From assembly GCF_014897315.1 (NCBI RefSeq), contig NZ_JABUYL010000008.1, forward strand, positions 118,412 to 182,411: a stretch of 64,000 nt of DNA, written 5' to 3'. The notes beneath the pieces are model-generated. The model ran no database searches, was not told the DNA's origin, and saw only the letters and a program-made list of their open reading frames with translations. Of the stretch, positions 37,875-46,605 are shown piece after piece (position 1 is the stretch's first letter; each line of letters starts with the position of its first letter). Made by a program: the position numbers and the translations under genes. The stretch comes from Proteus sp. FME41 (GTDB lineage Bacteria; Pseudomonadota; Gammaproteobacteria; Enterobacterales; Enterobacteriaceae).

Positions 37875-38891
37875 GTGTTTAATCCAGAATTAAAACCCGT
37901 ACAACCTGCTCGTCCTGGCTTTGCGGTATTAAGTATTCGTAATTGGGAAGGTGAAGCTTCCCCTGTTTATTTAAGTATTCAGCGTAACCAAGATCGCTAT
38001 TTCTTAAATGATAAAGGGGAATGGGTAGGTAATGCCTTTTTCCACCAGCTTTCTCTTGAAGACGCCGATGATGGCTATCAAATCGTTCTTGATAAAACCT
38101 TGGTTGATCCGTTAGTCAGCAACTTACAAATGGCGTATCAATTTACGTTAAAAGACGATAATGAAACACAAGATATCGGTAGATTACGTATTCGTGATGG
38201 TGTGTTAGCGTCTCAAGCACTAGGCCAAAGTGAAGCATTAAAATCAACAGCAACGCTAGATAATCAACCCGTTCCACCCGCGCCAATTGTTGAGACACCA
38301 CCAGAGCCAGAGCCTATCAAAGCCGCCGAGCCGGAGCCAGAACCCGAGCTAATTATCCCTGAAATTAACGTGGATGAACCCCCACAACGCCCAACACCAC
38401 CACCCGCGCCGAAAAAATCAAAAATTGGCTTAATTTTAGCGATTATCCTGATCTTAATTTTAGCGGGTATCTTAACGTGGTTCTTCTTACTTAGAGGTAA
38501 CCCGGCGGGTGAGCCTGCACCACAACCAACGCCAGAGCCATCGACACTCAGTGCATGCAGTGTTGAAAATATGAAGTCAGGTACGGCACTCGCCTTTGTG
38601 CAAAATTGCATACAGAGCCAGCCAGATAGTAAAACCATTATTGAAACTATTGAACATGCTAAGCAAAGCAATCAATGTGATATTGCTCAGCGTTTATATG
38701 CTTATAAAGCGCAATCGGGTGATGTTGAAATAGCGCTAAATTATGCTCGTGAATACGATCCAGCTACCGCCTCTGCACAAGGCTGTTTCAGCGCAGATAA
38801 AGAAACCGCAATTTACTGGTATGAAGCGGTTCTTAATCACGACTCACAAAACAGTGACGCAAAAATGCGTCTTGATGCCCTGAAAAAATAG
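37875..38891 (+). CDS. SrfABC-associated TM protein with Pro-rich spacer and TPR/Sel1-like end
   Basis: I do not recognise this 338-residue protein by name. It starts with GTG three bases after the srfC stop. An N-terminal beta-rich domain (1-110) with a SIQRNQDRYFLNDKGEWV stretch is followed by a Pro-Glu spacer (about 130-180), a membrane helix (about 185-208), and a C-terminal helical domain with four cysteines and a TPR/Sel1-like pattern (CDIAQRLYAYKAQSGDVEIALNYA). The order, cytoplasmic domain then Pro-rich linker then helix, is like SrfA and the 28608 VWA protein. It is the link between srfC and the envelope genes. Confidence 0.85.
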   Translation: MFNPELKPVQPARPGFAVLSIRNWEGEASPVYLSIQRNQDRYFLNDKGEWVGNAFFHQLSLEDADDGYQIVLDKTLVDPLVSNLQMAYQFTLKDDNETQDIGRLRIRDGVLASQALGQSEALKSTATLDNQPVPPAPIVETPPEPEPIKAAEPEPEPELIIPEINVDEPPQRPTPPPAPKKSKIGLILAIILILILAGILTWFFLLRGNPAGEPAPQPTPEPSTLSACSVENMKSGTALAFVQNCIQSQPDSKTIIETIEHAKQSNQCDIAQRLYAYKAQSGDVEIALNYAREYDPATASAQGCFSADKETAIYWYEAVLNHDSQNSDAKMRLDALKK

Positions 38892-38900
38892 GAAAGTCGT

Positions 38901-40904
38901 ATGAAAAAGGCACATTGGCTTACTCTTATTCTCAGTGGTTTAATTCTGACCGCACCCGCGAGTGCCGAAGAGAAAAAACCGCTATTACAAGAGGGTAAAA
39001 AGACCCTCTATCAACGCGTATTAACTTATCCCGGCTGCCAAGTGGCTGACAAGATTGGCGCAACAGGTAAAGAGCAACCAGCCTTTAGCCGTTTCTATGT
39101 TTATCAGCGTCAAAAACAAGGTGCCAATGAATGGTTACAAGTTGGCCCTGATAGCTTAGGCCATATTAGCGGTTGGATGGATGCAAGCTGCACATCTGAA
39201 TGGAAAATGCAGTTAACACTCGCGTTTACTAACCCTGCCGGCCGTAACCCCATGCTGTTTTTCAAAGATAAGCAAACGGTTGAAGGCTTACTTGAAAGCC
39301 CGACGCCCGAAAAACAGTATCAACCTTTTTTAGCAGATATCAAAAATCAAAAAGTCAATCCGGCTGTTTTAGCTAAAGAGCCTGATACTATGATTGATCA
39401 GAAAAGTAATTTTTATCTGTTACCTGTACTAGGTTCAGATGAAGTTTTTACTGATGCGGGCTACAAAGTGCGTGTACTCAATGTGGCGTCTGTCTCTTCA
39501 CAAACCAAAGACAGCAAAGACGCACAGAATACGAATGCAACCGCAAACAATACAAAACCGGCAACGCCTGACAGCAAAGATGCTGACAATATGATGCAAG
39601 GTTTTTCTGCGGCAGTCGTGTTTGTTATCGACTCGACCATATCAATGGATCCTTACATTGATAGAACCAAAGAAGCCATTCAAAAGGTTTATGCACAAGT
39701 CGAAAAAGATAAGATGTTGGATAAAGTGAAATTTGGACTTGTCGCGTTTCGCTCTAATATCAAAGCCGTACCTGCATTGGAATATGACAGCAAAATATTT
39801 GTTAACCCCAATGATGTAAAAGATGGTCCTGATTTTCTGAATAAAGTAAAAGAGTTACGCCAAGCCAAAGTTTCAAGTAGTCGTTTTGATGAAGATGCCT
39901 ATGCAGGGGTTATGCAAGCCCTGGATGATGTTGATTGGACTCGCTTTGGTGCACGTTACGTTATTTTAATTACGGATGCGGGCGCATTAACAGCTGATGA
40001 CCCTCTTTCATCAACCAAACTCGATGCCGAGCAAATTCGCCAAGAAGCGGCTTATCGGGGCGTTGCACTTTATACTTTGCATTTAAAAACCCCTTCAGGG
40101 GCGAAAAATCATGCGTCTGCACAAGCACAATATGAGGCATTAACGCTCAACCCGTTCTTACACAAATCACTTTACTACCCTATCAACTCAGGGGATGTAA
40201 ACAGTTTTGGTAAAATGGTAGACAGTTTAGCCACTGCTATCACCACACAAATTCAGACAGCGTATCGGGGTGAAGCCACCGTAGGCAGTGCCTTAAATGC
40301 CGATCCGTCTTATAGCAAAGATAAAGAAACTGATACCTTGCTCAACGATGCTCACGACTTAGGTTATGCCATGCGTTTAGCCTACTTAGGTGAAAAACAA
40401 GGCACCAAAGCCCCACCTGTTTTTAAAGCATGGATAAGTGATCGCGATTTATTACAGCAAAATATCCCAACCACCGAAGTGCAGGTTTTACTGACCAAAA
40501 GCGAGCTGAGCGATTTAAGTGATGTCATGAAAAAAATCGTTAATGCCGCTAACGAAGGTTTAATTTCACCTGACAACATGTTTTCTGATTTGCGTTCGAT
40601 TGCGGCCACTATGGGTAACGATCCTAATCAAATCAAACAAGGCTCTGCCACCAAATTAGGTGAAATGGGATTATTGGGGGAATACGTCGAAAATCTCCCT
40701 TATCTAAGTGAAGTGCTCGCCTTAGACGAAGAGACATGGAAAAGCTGGGATGGTCTTGCACAAGAGAAATTTATCCGCCGACTTAATACTAAGTTGCAAT
40801 ACTATCAACGTTATAACGAAGACGTTGATCGTTGGATATCCCTTGCGCCACAAAGCGATCCGCGCGATCACGTTTACCCTGTTCCGTTGGAAAACTTGCC
40901 TTAA
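38901..40904 (+). CDS. Periplasmic VWA-domain protein (PpkA-VWA-like)
   Basis: The 667-residue protein has a signal peptide (MKKAHWLTLILSGLILTAPASA) and no further membrane helix, so it is periplasmic. The first part (25-195) has no motif I know; a low-complexity linker follows (200-230). A von Willebrand A domain starts at about 237 with MIDAS VIDSTISMDPYID (D244, T246, S248) and ITDAGAL. The DSTISM-PYID pattern recalls the VWA part of the type VI kinase PpkA. The C-terminal 200 residues are helical. Its TAA overlaps the ABC ATPase ATG. Confidence 0.86.
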   Translation: MKKAHWLTLILSGLILTAPASAEEKKPLLQEGKKTLYQRVLTYPGCQVADKIGATGKEQPAFSRFYVYQRQKQGANEWLQVGPDSLGHISGWMDASCTSEWKMQLTLAFTNPAGRNPMLFFKDKQTVEGLLESPTPEKQYQPFLADIKNQKVNPAVLAKEPDTMIDQKSNFYLLPVLGSDEVFTDAGYKVRVLNVASVSSQTKDSKDAQNTNATANNTKPATPDSKDADNMMQGFSAAVVFVIDSTISMDPYIDRTKEAIQKVYAQVEKDKMLDKVKFGLVAFRSNIKAVPALEYDSKIFVNPNDVKDGPDFLNKVKELRQAKVSSSRFDEDAYAGVMQALDDVDWTRFGARYVILITDAGALTADDPLSSTKLDAEQIRQEAAYRGVALYTLHLKTPSGAKNHASAQAQYEALTLNPFLHKSLYYPINSGDVNSFGKMVDSLATAITTQIQTAYRGEATVGSALNADPSYSKDKETDTLLNDAHDLGYAMRLAYLGEKQGTKAPPVFKAWISDRDLLQQNIPTTEVQVLLTKSELSDLSDVMKKIVNAANEGLISPDNMFSDLRSIAATMGNDPNQIKQGSATKLGEMGLLGEYVENLPYLSEVLALDEETWKSWDGLAQEKFIRRLNTKLQYYQRYNEDVDRWISLAPQSDPRDHVYPVPLENLP

Positions 40905-41596
40905 TGATCCAGATTGAAGGCATGGCAATTACGCGTGGTGATGCGCAACAGGGTTTTCGTGTTGCGCTACCTTCATTGACTCTTGAAAAAGGGGAAATTG
41001 GCGCGCTAACAGGATTAAGTGGCTGTGGAAAAAGCACTCTGTTGGAAATGATCGGGCTTATTTTACGTCCTGATGAATTAACCCATTTTCAACTCGATGA
41101 TGATTTAACTCTCACACAAGCCGTACTAAGTAATGAGCAAGCACAACTCGCATCATTACGCGCAGAAAAATTAGGCTTTATGCTTCAAAATGGCGGGTTA
41201 CTGCCTTTTTTAACTGTCATACAAAATATTCAATTACCTCGCAAAATGCTGGGATTAACACCGCACTCTGCGTGGCTTGATCATGCAATTGACTACCTGC
41301 AATTACGCCCATTGTTAACTCGCCTTCCTCGCCAACTTTCCATTGGAGAACGTCAACGTGCGGCGTTTATTCGCGCTATTGCACACGAGCCAGCCTTATT
41401 GCTTGCTGATGAACCCACGGCTGCCCTTGATCCCCATAATGCGCAAGCGCTATATACACTGATTGTGGAGATGGTGAAACAATTGGAAATCTCCGCACTG
41501 GTTGTTAGCCACGATTGGGCTTTAGTCGAGCGTTTTGGGTTTAGCCATTATCACGCACAACTAGAAGGAGGCGGTAGTGTCTTTATCAAACAATAG
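40904..41596 (+). CDS. ABC transporter ATPase (LolD/TagT-like)
   Basis: The start is the ATG at 40904, sharing TAATG with the preceding stop, and gives 230 residues. Walker A GLSGCGKST, the signature LSIGERQRAAFIRA, Walker B LLLADEPTAALD and the switch histidine VSHDW are intact. It belongs to the MacB/LolD exporter-type group that works with FtsX-like permeases. Its partner is the next gene, which overlaps it by 20 bp. By gene order it matches TagT of type VI loci. Confidence 0.92.
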   Translation: MIQIEGMAITRGDAQQGFRVALPSLTLEKGEIGALTGLSGCGKSTLLEMIGLILRPDELTHFQLDDDLTLTQAVLSNEQAQLASLRAEKLGFMLQNGGLLPFLTVIQNIQLPRKMLGLTPHSAWLDHAIDYLQLRPLLTRLPRQLSIGERQRAAFIRAIAHEPALLLADEPTAALDPHNAQALYTLIVEMVKQLEISALVVSHDWALVERFGFSHYHAQLEGGGSVFIKQ

Positions 41597-42812
41597 CGCC
41601 AATCCTAATCGCCTTGGCTTACTCAGCTCACTTGCTTGGCGCGACTTAATTTATGATCGCAAAGTCGCATTATGTATTGTGTTCTCTTTAGTCTCGGTTA
41701 TTGCACCACTGCTACTGTTGTTTGGATTAAAAAATGGCATTGTGACGCAACTCCATAACCAGCTTCTTAATGATCCACGTAACCTCGAAATACGTATGTT
41801 AGGCAATGGTAATTATCCACAAAGTTGGTTTAATGAGGTTGCGCAGAAAGATGAGGTCCGTTTTATTATCCCATTAACACGTAGCTTAAATACACAAGCT
41901 GATATTGTGATTGATGGACAACATTTTATTGATAATGCGGAAATTATTCCGACAGCAAACAATGATCCTTTATTAGAAGGTGTGGCAATCCCCAAAAATG
42001 CAGACACCTTAGTGCTTTCTGCCAATGCGGCACAAAAACTACAGGCTAACGTTGGCGACAATGTTCGCTTATTTATCAGCCGTAAACTTAATGGCGTCAA
42101 TGAACGCGCAAAACGTACCTTTACTGTTGGTGCCATTATCAGCGATAGCAAATTCTCAAGAGCAGCTGCCTTTGTTTCTCTTGATGTTTTAGTCGCAATG
42201 GAAGATTACCGTGATGGTTATCAAGCCCCTCTTTTTGGGGTAACTCAAGGGCTAGAAGCAAAACCAAGAATACAGTTTGCTAAAGCTCGCCTTTATGCCA
42301 AAAATTTAGATGCCATCGCACCATTAGATGATTGGTTTCGGCAACAACACATTGATGTGATGACACAGAAAAGCCAAATAGATTCGGTAAAGGCCATTAG
42401 TTATGTCCTTAATGTTATTTTTTCTGTGATTGCATGGGTGTCGTTATTAGGCTGTATTGCCTCATTAATTGGCGCATTTCTTGCCAATATTGACCGTAAA
42501 CGTAAAGACATGGCGGTATTACGCCTATTGGGTTTTCGTCAGTTTGCAGTCTCTTTATATATTGTGTTGCAAGCGCTGTTATTAACCAGCATTGCCTTTA
42601 TCTTAGCCCTTGGGCTGTATGGGATTGGTAGCACCTTATTTACCACATTATTAGGCACACATTTACCTGAACAAGCCTTTGTTTGCCAGTTAACGTTTGG
42701 GGATTTATTGATTGCCATGTGCAGTGCTTTACTGGTTGCCTTAATGGTTGCCAGTATTGGTGCGCTACGCGCCGTCTCGATTGAACCTGCGGAGAGCTTA
42801 CGTGAAATTTAA
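41577..42812 (+). CDS. FtsX/LolE-like ABC permease (TagS-like)
   Basis: The GTG start has AAGGAGG upstream and lies inside the ATPase gene. The 411 residues show the MacB/FtsX layout: one N-terminal membrane helix (VALCIVFSLVSVIAPLLLLFG), a periplasmic domain of about 220 residues, then three helices at the C-terminal end with DRKRKDMAVLRLLGF between them, a family motif. It does not look like a nutrient importer; such pairs do mechanical work in the envelope. It overlaps the next gene by 11 bp. Confidence 0.92.
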   Translation: MSLSNNSANPNRLGLLSSLAWRDLIYDRKVALCIVFSLVSVIAPLLLLFGLKNGIVTQLHNQLLNDPRNLEIRMLGNGNYPQSWFNEVAQKDEVRFIIPLTRSLNTQADIVIDGQHFIDNAEIIPTANNDPLLEGVAIPKNADTLVLSANAAQKLQANVGDNVRLFISRKLNGVNERAKRTFTVGAIISDSKFSRAAAFVSLDVLVAMEDYRDGYQAPLFGVTQGLEAKPRIQFAKARLYAKNLDAIAPLDDWFRQQHIDVMTQKSQIDSVKAISYVLNVIFSVIAWVSLLGCIASLIGAFLANIDRKRKDMAVLRLLGFRQFAVSLYIVLQALLLTSIAFILALGLYGIGSTLFTTLLGTHLPEQAFVCQLTFGDLLIAMCSALLVALMVASIGALRAVSIEPAESLREI

Positions 42813-44358
42813 TTTATCGCTTTTAACTTTATCATTTGCGCTGTTAGCTAGCAGTTTTACGGCATCGGCCAAATGGGATGATAAATTCGTTAACCCAAAA
42901 GCCTTACCTGATGATGTGATATTACCCTTCCCTTGTGAAGGCACGATGGTCTTTCGCCAAGTGGCAATTCCACTTAGCCAGCCATTACAAGACTACAGTG
43001 TGACCTTAGGGCAAGAAGGTGATGAATGGGGTTATTTAGAGCAATCACGAGCAGAACATATTGCAGGTAGCTTTCCATTAAAAGGTAAAGAAAAAGGCCG
43101 TTATTATCTGATGGCGAAATATCCTGTCACAGATCTGCAATATAATGCGATGCAAAGTGTGCTGAATACCAAAGAGTGTCCTGTTGCCTCAAATAAATTA
43201 CGTTTACCCAAAGTAAATATCAGTTGGTATGAAGCCATGCAGTTCGCTGACCAATACAACCAATGGCTAAGAAGCCATCATCCCGAAGCATTACCGGTGG
43301 AAGATGGCGCAAAAGGCTTTGCTCGATTACCAACCGAAACTGAATGGGAATTTGCAGTACGAGGTGGATTGAACGTGTCTGCTTCAGAATTTCGGGATAC
43401 CCGTTTTCCAATGCCAGAAGGCACAAAAAATTATCTTTGGTCCGCAGGCAGTCAATCTGCCAATGGCTCATTACAGCTAACGGGGTTGTTATCTCCCAAT
43501 CCACTAGGCTTACATGACATGTTAGGTAATGTCGCTGAAATGATGTTTGAGCCTTTTCGATTAAATAAACTCGACCGCTTACACGGACAAGCGGGTGGCT
43601 TTATTGTACGCGGAGGCAGTTATTTAACACCAGAAAGCGAGATGCGCAGTTCATGGCGCCAAGAAGCACCTTATTACACCGACACCGGTGCAAATAAAAA
43701 TAAATACACAGGCTTTCGTTTAGCCATTGTTGCCCCAGCGTTGACATCACGCGACAAAATCAAAGCAATCGAAAAAGAGTGGCAACAGTTAGGGAATGAG
43801 AAACCCGCTAACGATAAATCAAAAACAGCAAGCGATAATTCTATTAATAGCCTGAATACGCTATCAACCCAAGTGCAAGATGAAGCACTCAAAAAACAAT
43901 TGGCTGAATTAAAAAATACCTTACGGGCGAATGCACAACTACGGGATGAACAGCGTGATCAGGCTATCCGAACGTCTCTGCAACTTGGTGCTTTTTTATG
44001 TACCAAATTAAAAGATGATGGCGAATTTTATGACCGATTGATCGCCCTGCATGAAAAAAACTGTCCCGCAGAGACGAAAGATACTACCTGCGAGCGACGT
44101 CAAGAGCAGGTCAACGAACATAAAAAAACACTCGATTTCGTGGTGAGCTATTACGCAGACACATTAGTGGATATGGCAACCACCTATGATGCTTCTTTGG
44201 TTAAGCCACAAGTTGACGTTGTACGCCAATTAATGGAAGCCAGAGGCAAATCAAATTTAAATACGTACCTTTCAACGTATATGCAGGGACTCCAAGGATA
44301 TTGGGCTAACGGTAAAGTTTCACGGAATGAATGGCTTGAAGCGTGCAAAAAACAATAA
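42802..44358 (+). CDS. Periplasmic FGE/SUMF1-fold protein (TagR-like)
   Basis: The GTG at 42802 is chosen; it gives 518 residues opening with a signal peptide (KFNLSLLTLSFALLASSFTASA). The formylglycine-generating-enzyme fold is shown by RLPTETEWEFAVRGG, GLHDMLGNVAEMMFEP and GGFIVRGGSYLT. The end reads TGFRLAI where active enzymes have GFRC, so the catalytic cysteine is absent. TagR, a type VI regulator, has the same fold with a regulatory role. A C-terminal helical tail of about 180 residues with three cysteines follows (about 340-518). The gene overlaps the permease by 11 bp. Confidence 0.88.
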   Translation: MKFNLSLLTLSFALLASSFTASAKWDDKFVNPKALPDDVILPFPCEGTMVFRQVAIPLSQPLQDYSVTLGQEGDEWGYLEQSRAEHIAGSFPLKGKEKGRYYLMAKYPVTDLQYNAMQSVLNTKECPVASNKLRLPKVNISWYEAMQFADQYNQWLRSHHPEALPVEDGAKGFARLPTETEWEFAVRGGLNVSASEFRDTRFPMPEGTKNYLWSAGSQSANGSLQLTGLLSPNPLGLHDMLGNVAEMMFEPFRLNKLDRLHGQAGGFIVRGGSYLTPESEMRSSWRQEAPYYTDTGANKNKYTGFRLAIVAPALTSRDKIKAIEKEWQQLGNEKPANDKSKTASDNSINSLNTLSTQVQDEALKKQLAELKNTLRANAQLRDEQRDQAIRTSLQLGAFLCTKLKDDGEFYDRLIALHEKNCPAETKDTTCERRQEQVNEHKKTLDFVVSYYADTLVDMATTYDASLVKPQVDVVRQLMEARGKSNLNTYLSTYMQGLQGYWANGKVSRNEWLEACKKQ

Positions 44359-44382
44359 CAGAGACTTTGGGATAGGTGTGGT

Positions 44383-45066
44383 ATGAATAAACGACTCATG
44401 GCTGTACTTGGCATTAGTGCCATACTGGCCTTAACAGGATGTCAAAGTAATAGCGGTGCTGATCCTCGTTTGAAAAATAACAGTGATATGGAGTTTTTCA
44501 GCAAATCCGGCATTGGGGCTTGTGCGGGAGGTGCCGCGATTGGCGCATTAAGTTGCCTGGTGGCGAATGTTGATAACAAAGGTGCCTGTATGATTATCGC
44601 CGCCGTTGCGGGTTGCGGTGTTGGTATCGGTGCAAATGCCTATTTAGACAATAAACGCCAAAATTATGCCTCTAAAGAAGAGATGCTTAACTCTATGATA
44701 GAGGATGTAAAAAAAGAAAATCAGCATCTACGAAGTGCCTCAAACACTGCAAGAGCTGTTATTGCTGATGATAAGAGAGCACTGGCAAAAATTGAGCAAG
44801 ATATGAAACAGCAACGCTTGAATAAAGCGGCGGCTGAAAAACAATTGAAAGGCATTGATGCCAATATCGCAGCATTACGCTCTCGTTTAGCGGATATGAA
44901 AAAACGTGAAGGTGAATGGCGAGATATTGCAGCTCAAAGCCGTCAAGATGGCCTAAAGACGGCGCAACTTGATAAACAAATTAATGGGATGAAGAAACAA
45001 GTCACCTCTTTACAAGAAGAACTTGATAGCCTTTATACCCAACGCACGGCAATAAGACTTAGTTAA
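44383..45066 (+). CDS. Lipoprotein with glycine-zipper-like segment and coiled coil
   Basis: The 227-residue protein has a lipoprotein signal with lipobox LTGC (Cys20 approx). A Gly/Ala-rich segment (IGACAGGAAIGALSCLVA, GCGVGIGANAY) resembles a glycine zipper, and residues 100-225 form a long coiled coil (EEMLNSMIEDVKKENQHLR onward). An outer-membrane lipoprotein with a periplasmic helix is expected. It could be the TagQ counterpart, by place and type only. I know no named homologue. Confidence 0.83.
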   Translation: MNKRLMAVLGISAILALTGCQSNSGADPRLKNNSDMEFFSKSGIGACAGGAAIGALSCLVANVDNKGACMIIAAVAGCGVGIGANAYLDNKRQNYASKEEMLNSMIEDVKKENQHLRSASNTARAVIADDKRALAKIEQDMKQQRLNKAAAEKQLKGIDANIAALRSRLADMKKREGEWRDIAAQSRQDGLKTAQLDKQINGMKKQVTSLQEELDSLYTQRTAIRLS

Positions 45067-45083
45067 CGTTAAAAAGGATGATA

Positions 45084-45572
45084 ATGAAATTTTTACCGCT
45101 TTCCCTTGTTGGTATGACCTTACTATTAAGTGGTTGTGTCACTAACCCTGCTGATTGCGATCCAACCACCGGTGACGTCAGTATAATTACTAAATTTAAC
45201 TGTAATTATTCAGGAACTTACGATAATCGCATTGAGCAGAAAAAGGCTGTTTTAGGTAATGAGCAAGCATTAAACACCGAGTTTAAAGCGGTTCTTGCGG
45301 CCATTGAGAAAGAAAAACAACAGACTAATGCTGATCTCAAAAGCAAACAAGCAAGTCAACGCGCATTAAGCCAATCAATGAATAATCTGTTAAATCAAAT
45401 TCGCCAAAAAACCAAAGGGCAAAATGATATTCAAAAGCAGATCAACGAAATTGATAAGCAAATGAAAGCGGCACAAAACAATCCATCAAAATCAGTGATG
45501 GAAAAACAGCTTGAGTTAGAGAACTTACAAAATCAAGTCATTAGTCTACAAAGTGACCTAGGTCTTAAATAA
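45084..45572 (+). CDS. Small coiled-coil lipoprotein
   Basis: The start is 45084 because AAGG at 45074-45077 is too close to the ATG at 45078. The 162-residue precursor has a lipobox LSGC and a mature part with two further cysteines, then a Gln/Lys-rich coiled coil to the end. It is the last gene of the cluster, before a strong terminator. With the previous gene it makes a pair of coiled-coil lipoproteins. The function is unknown. Confidence 0.82.
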   Translation: MKFLPLSLVGMTLLLSGCVTNPADCDPTTGDVSIITKFNCNYSGTYDNRIEQKKAVLGNEQALNTEFKAVLAAIEKEKQQTNADLKSKQASQRALSQSMNNLLNQIRQKTKGQNDIQKQINEIDKQMKAAQNNPSKSVMEKQLELENLQNQVISLQSDLGLK

Positions 45573-45579
45573 ATCCTCA

Positions 45580-45614
45580 AAGGCTCTCTAGATAATAGAG
45601 AGCCTTCTCCTTTT
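45580..45614 (+). terminator. Terminator of the srf cluster
   Basis: AAGGCTCTCT (45580-45589) pairs with AGAGAGCCTT (45597-45606) around a 7-nt loop, followed by CTCCTTTT. Confidence 0.88.
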
Positions 45615-45831
45615 ATATCTACTTTTTCGTTTTATTATTGGTTTCTATTACTAATTATATTCAATTTATATTAATTGTTTAATAGTATTATTAATAATTA
45701 AATAGACACTTTAATAAAATAACCTTATTTAACTATATGTACTCTTTTTTATTCCATTAAAAACAAACTCATTATTATAATCCCCCCGCTTCATAATACG
45801 TTCTCCTTTTTTTATTTATGGGATATAACTA

Positions 45832-46383
45832 ATGAAAAAAAAATTACTATCAACTTTATTTATTAGTAGCTTATTGGCTACCTCTTCTGTTTATGCTCAA
45901 AATGATTTTAAACTTGATAAAACCACACTTTCAGCGGGTTATGCACAAGTTAAAATGGCGGGACAAAACCCAATGCACGGTGGTATTTTTTCTATTCGCC
46001 AAGAAATAAATTCACAATTTGGTATTTTAGCAACAGCCACTTATGCACAAAATGAATATGATTTAAATAAACCGGTTAATACTTTTTTTAAAGATGTGAA
46101 TGCACGTTATTACTCTGTCATGGCAGGCCCTACATTACGTCTAAATGATATTATCAGTGTTTATGGCACCGCGGGTATGAGCCAAATTCAATTTAAATCT
46201 GAAAGTTCAGAATTGAAAAAATTAAAGAAAAATGCATTTAGTTGGGGAGCTGGCTTAATCGTTAATCCCGCAGAAATGGTGTCGATTTCTCTTGGTTATG
46301 AAAATAGCCGCTTTAAATTTAAAGATAGCGATAATCGAATTGTTTTAGATGGCTTTGTTGCTAATATCGGTTATCGTTTTTAA
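45832..46383 (+). CDS. Ail/OmpX-family outer membrane protein
   Basis: The 183-residue precursor has a signal peptide (MKKKLLSTLFISSLLATSSVYA) and the eight-stranded barrel pattern of the Ail/Lom/OmpX family. Visible marks are LSAGYAQ at the first strand, RYYSVMAGPTLRLND in the middle and the C-terminal VANIGYRF with the final aromatic residue needed for barrel insertion. Family members bind host cells or resist complement. It has its own 259-bp upstream gap and terminator. It may only sit next to the srf cluster or may be its outer-membrane partner. Confidence 0.9.
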   Translation: MKKKLLSTLFISSLLATSSVYAQNDFKLDKTTLSAGYAQVKMAGQNPMHGGIFSIRQEINSQFGILATATYAQNEYDLNKPVNTFFKDVNARYYSVMAGPTLRLNDIISVYGTAGMSQIQFKSESSELKKLKKNAFSWGAGLIVNPAEMVSISLGYENSRFKFKDSDNRIVLDGFVANIGYRF

Positions 46384-46391
46384 TTAATATA

Positions 46392-46430
46392 AAGCACATA
46401 TTATTTTATGGTATGTGCTTATTTTATTTT
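46392..46430 (+). terminator. Terminator of the Ail-like gene
   Basis: AAGCACATA (46392-46400) pairs with TATGTGCTT (46412-46420), loop 11 nt, followed by ATTTTATTTT. Confidence 0.8.
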
Positions 46431-46489
46431 CACATTAAAAGAAAGCAATTACTTTTCAGTAATTTAATTATTATTACTTAATGAAAACA

Positions 46490-46531
46490 CGTAAAAACAA
46501 AAATGCCTCTGTTTAATTAAAAACAGAGGCA
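46490..46531 (-). terminator. Terminator of the chb operon (minus strand)
   Basis: TGCCTCTGTTT (46504-46514) and AAACAGAGGCA (46521-46531) form an 11-bp stem with a 6-nt loop. On the minus strand it is followed by TTTTTGTTTTT. Confidence 0.88.
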
Positions 46532-46605
46532 AAAAACGATTTAAATTATAATATCCAAAAGACCCACACCAGGGCATAACACAGACACCGACTGCCTAAA
46601 AACCA

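Noticed and set aside
38264..38671. Minus-strand ORF (135 aa) rich in Gly and Ser
   Set aside because: Antisense of the Pro-Glu spacer and membrane helix of the 37875 gene.
28608..45572. Idea that this is a type VI secretion locus
   Set aside because: No tssB/C, hcp, vgrG, tssM or clpV-like gene is present; only the regulatory module is similar.
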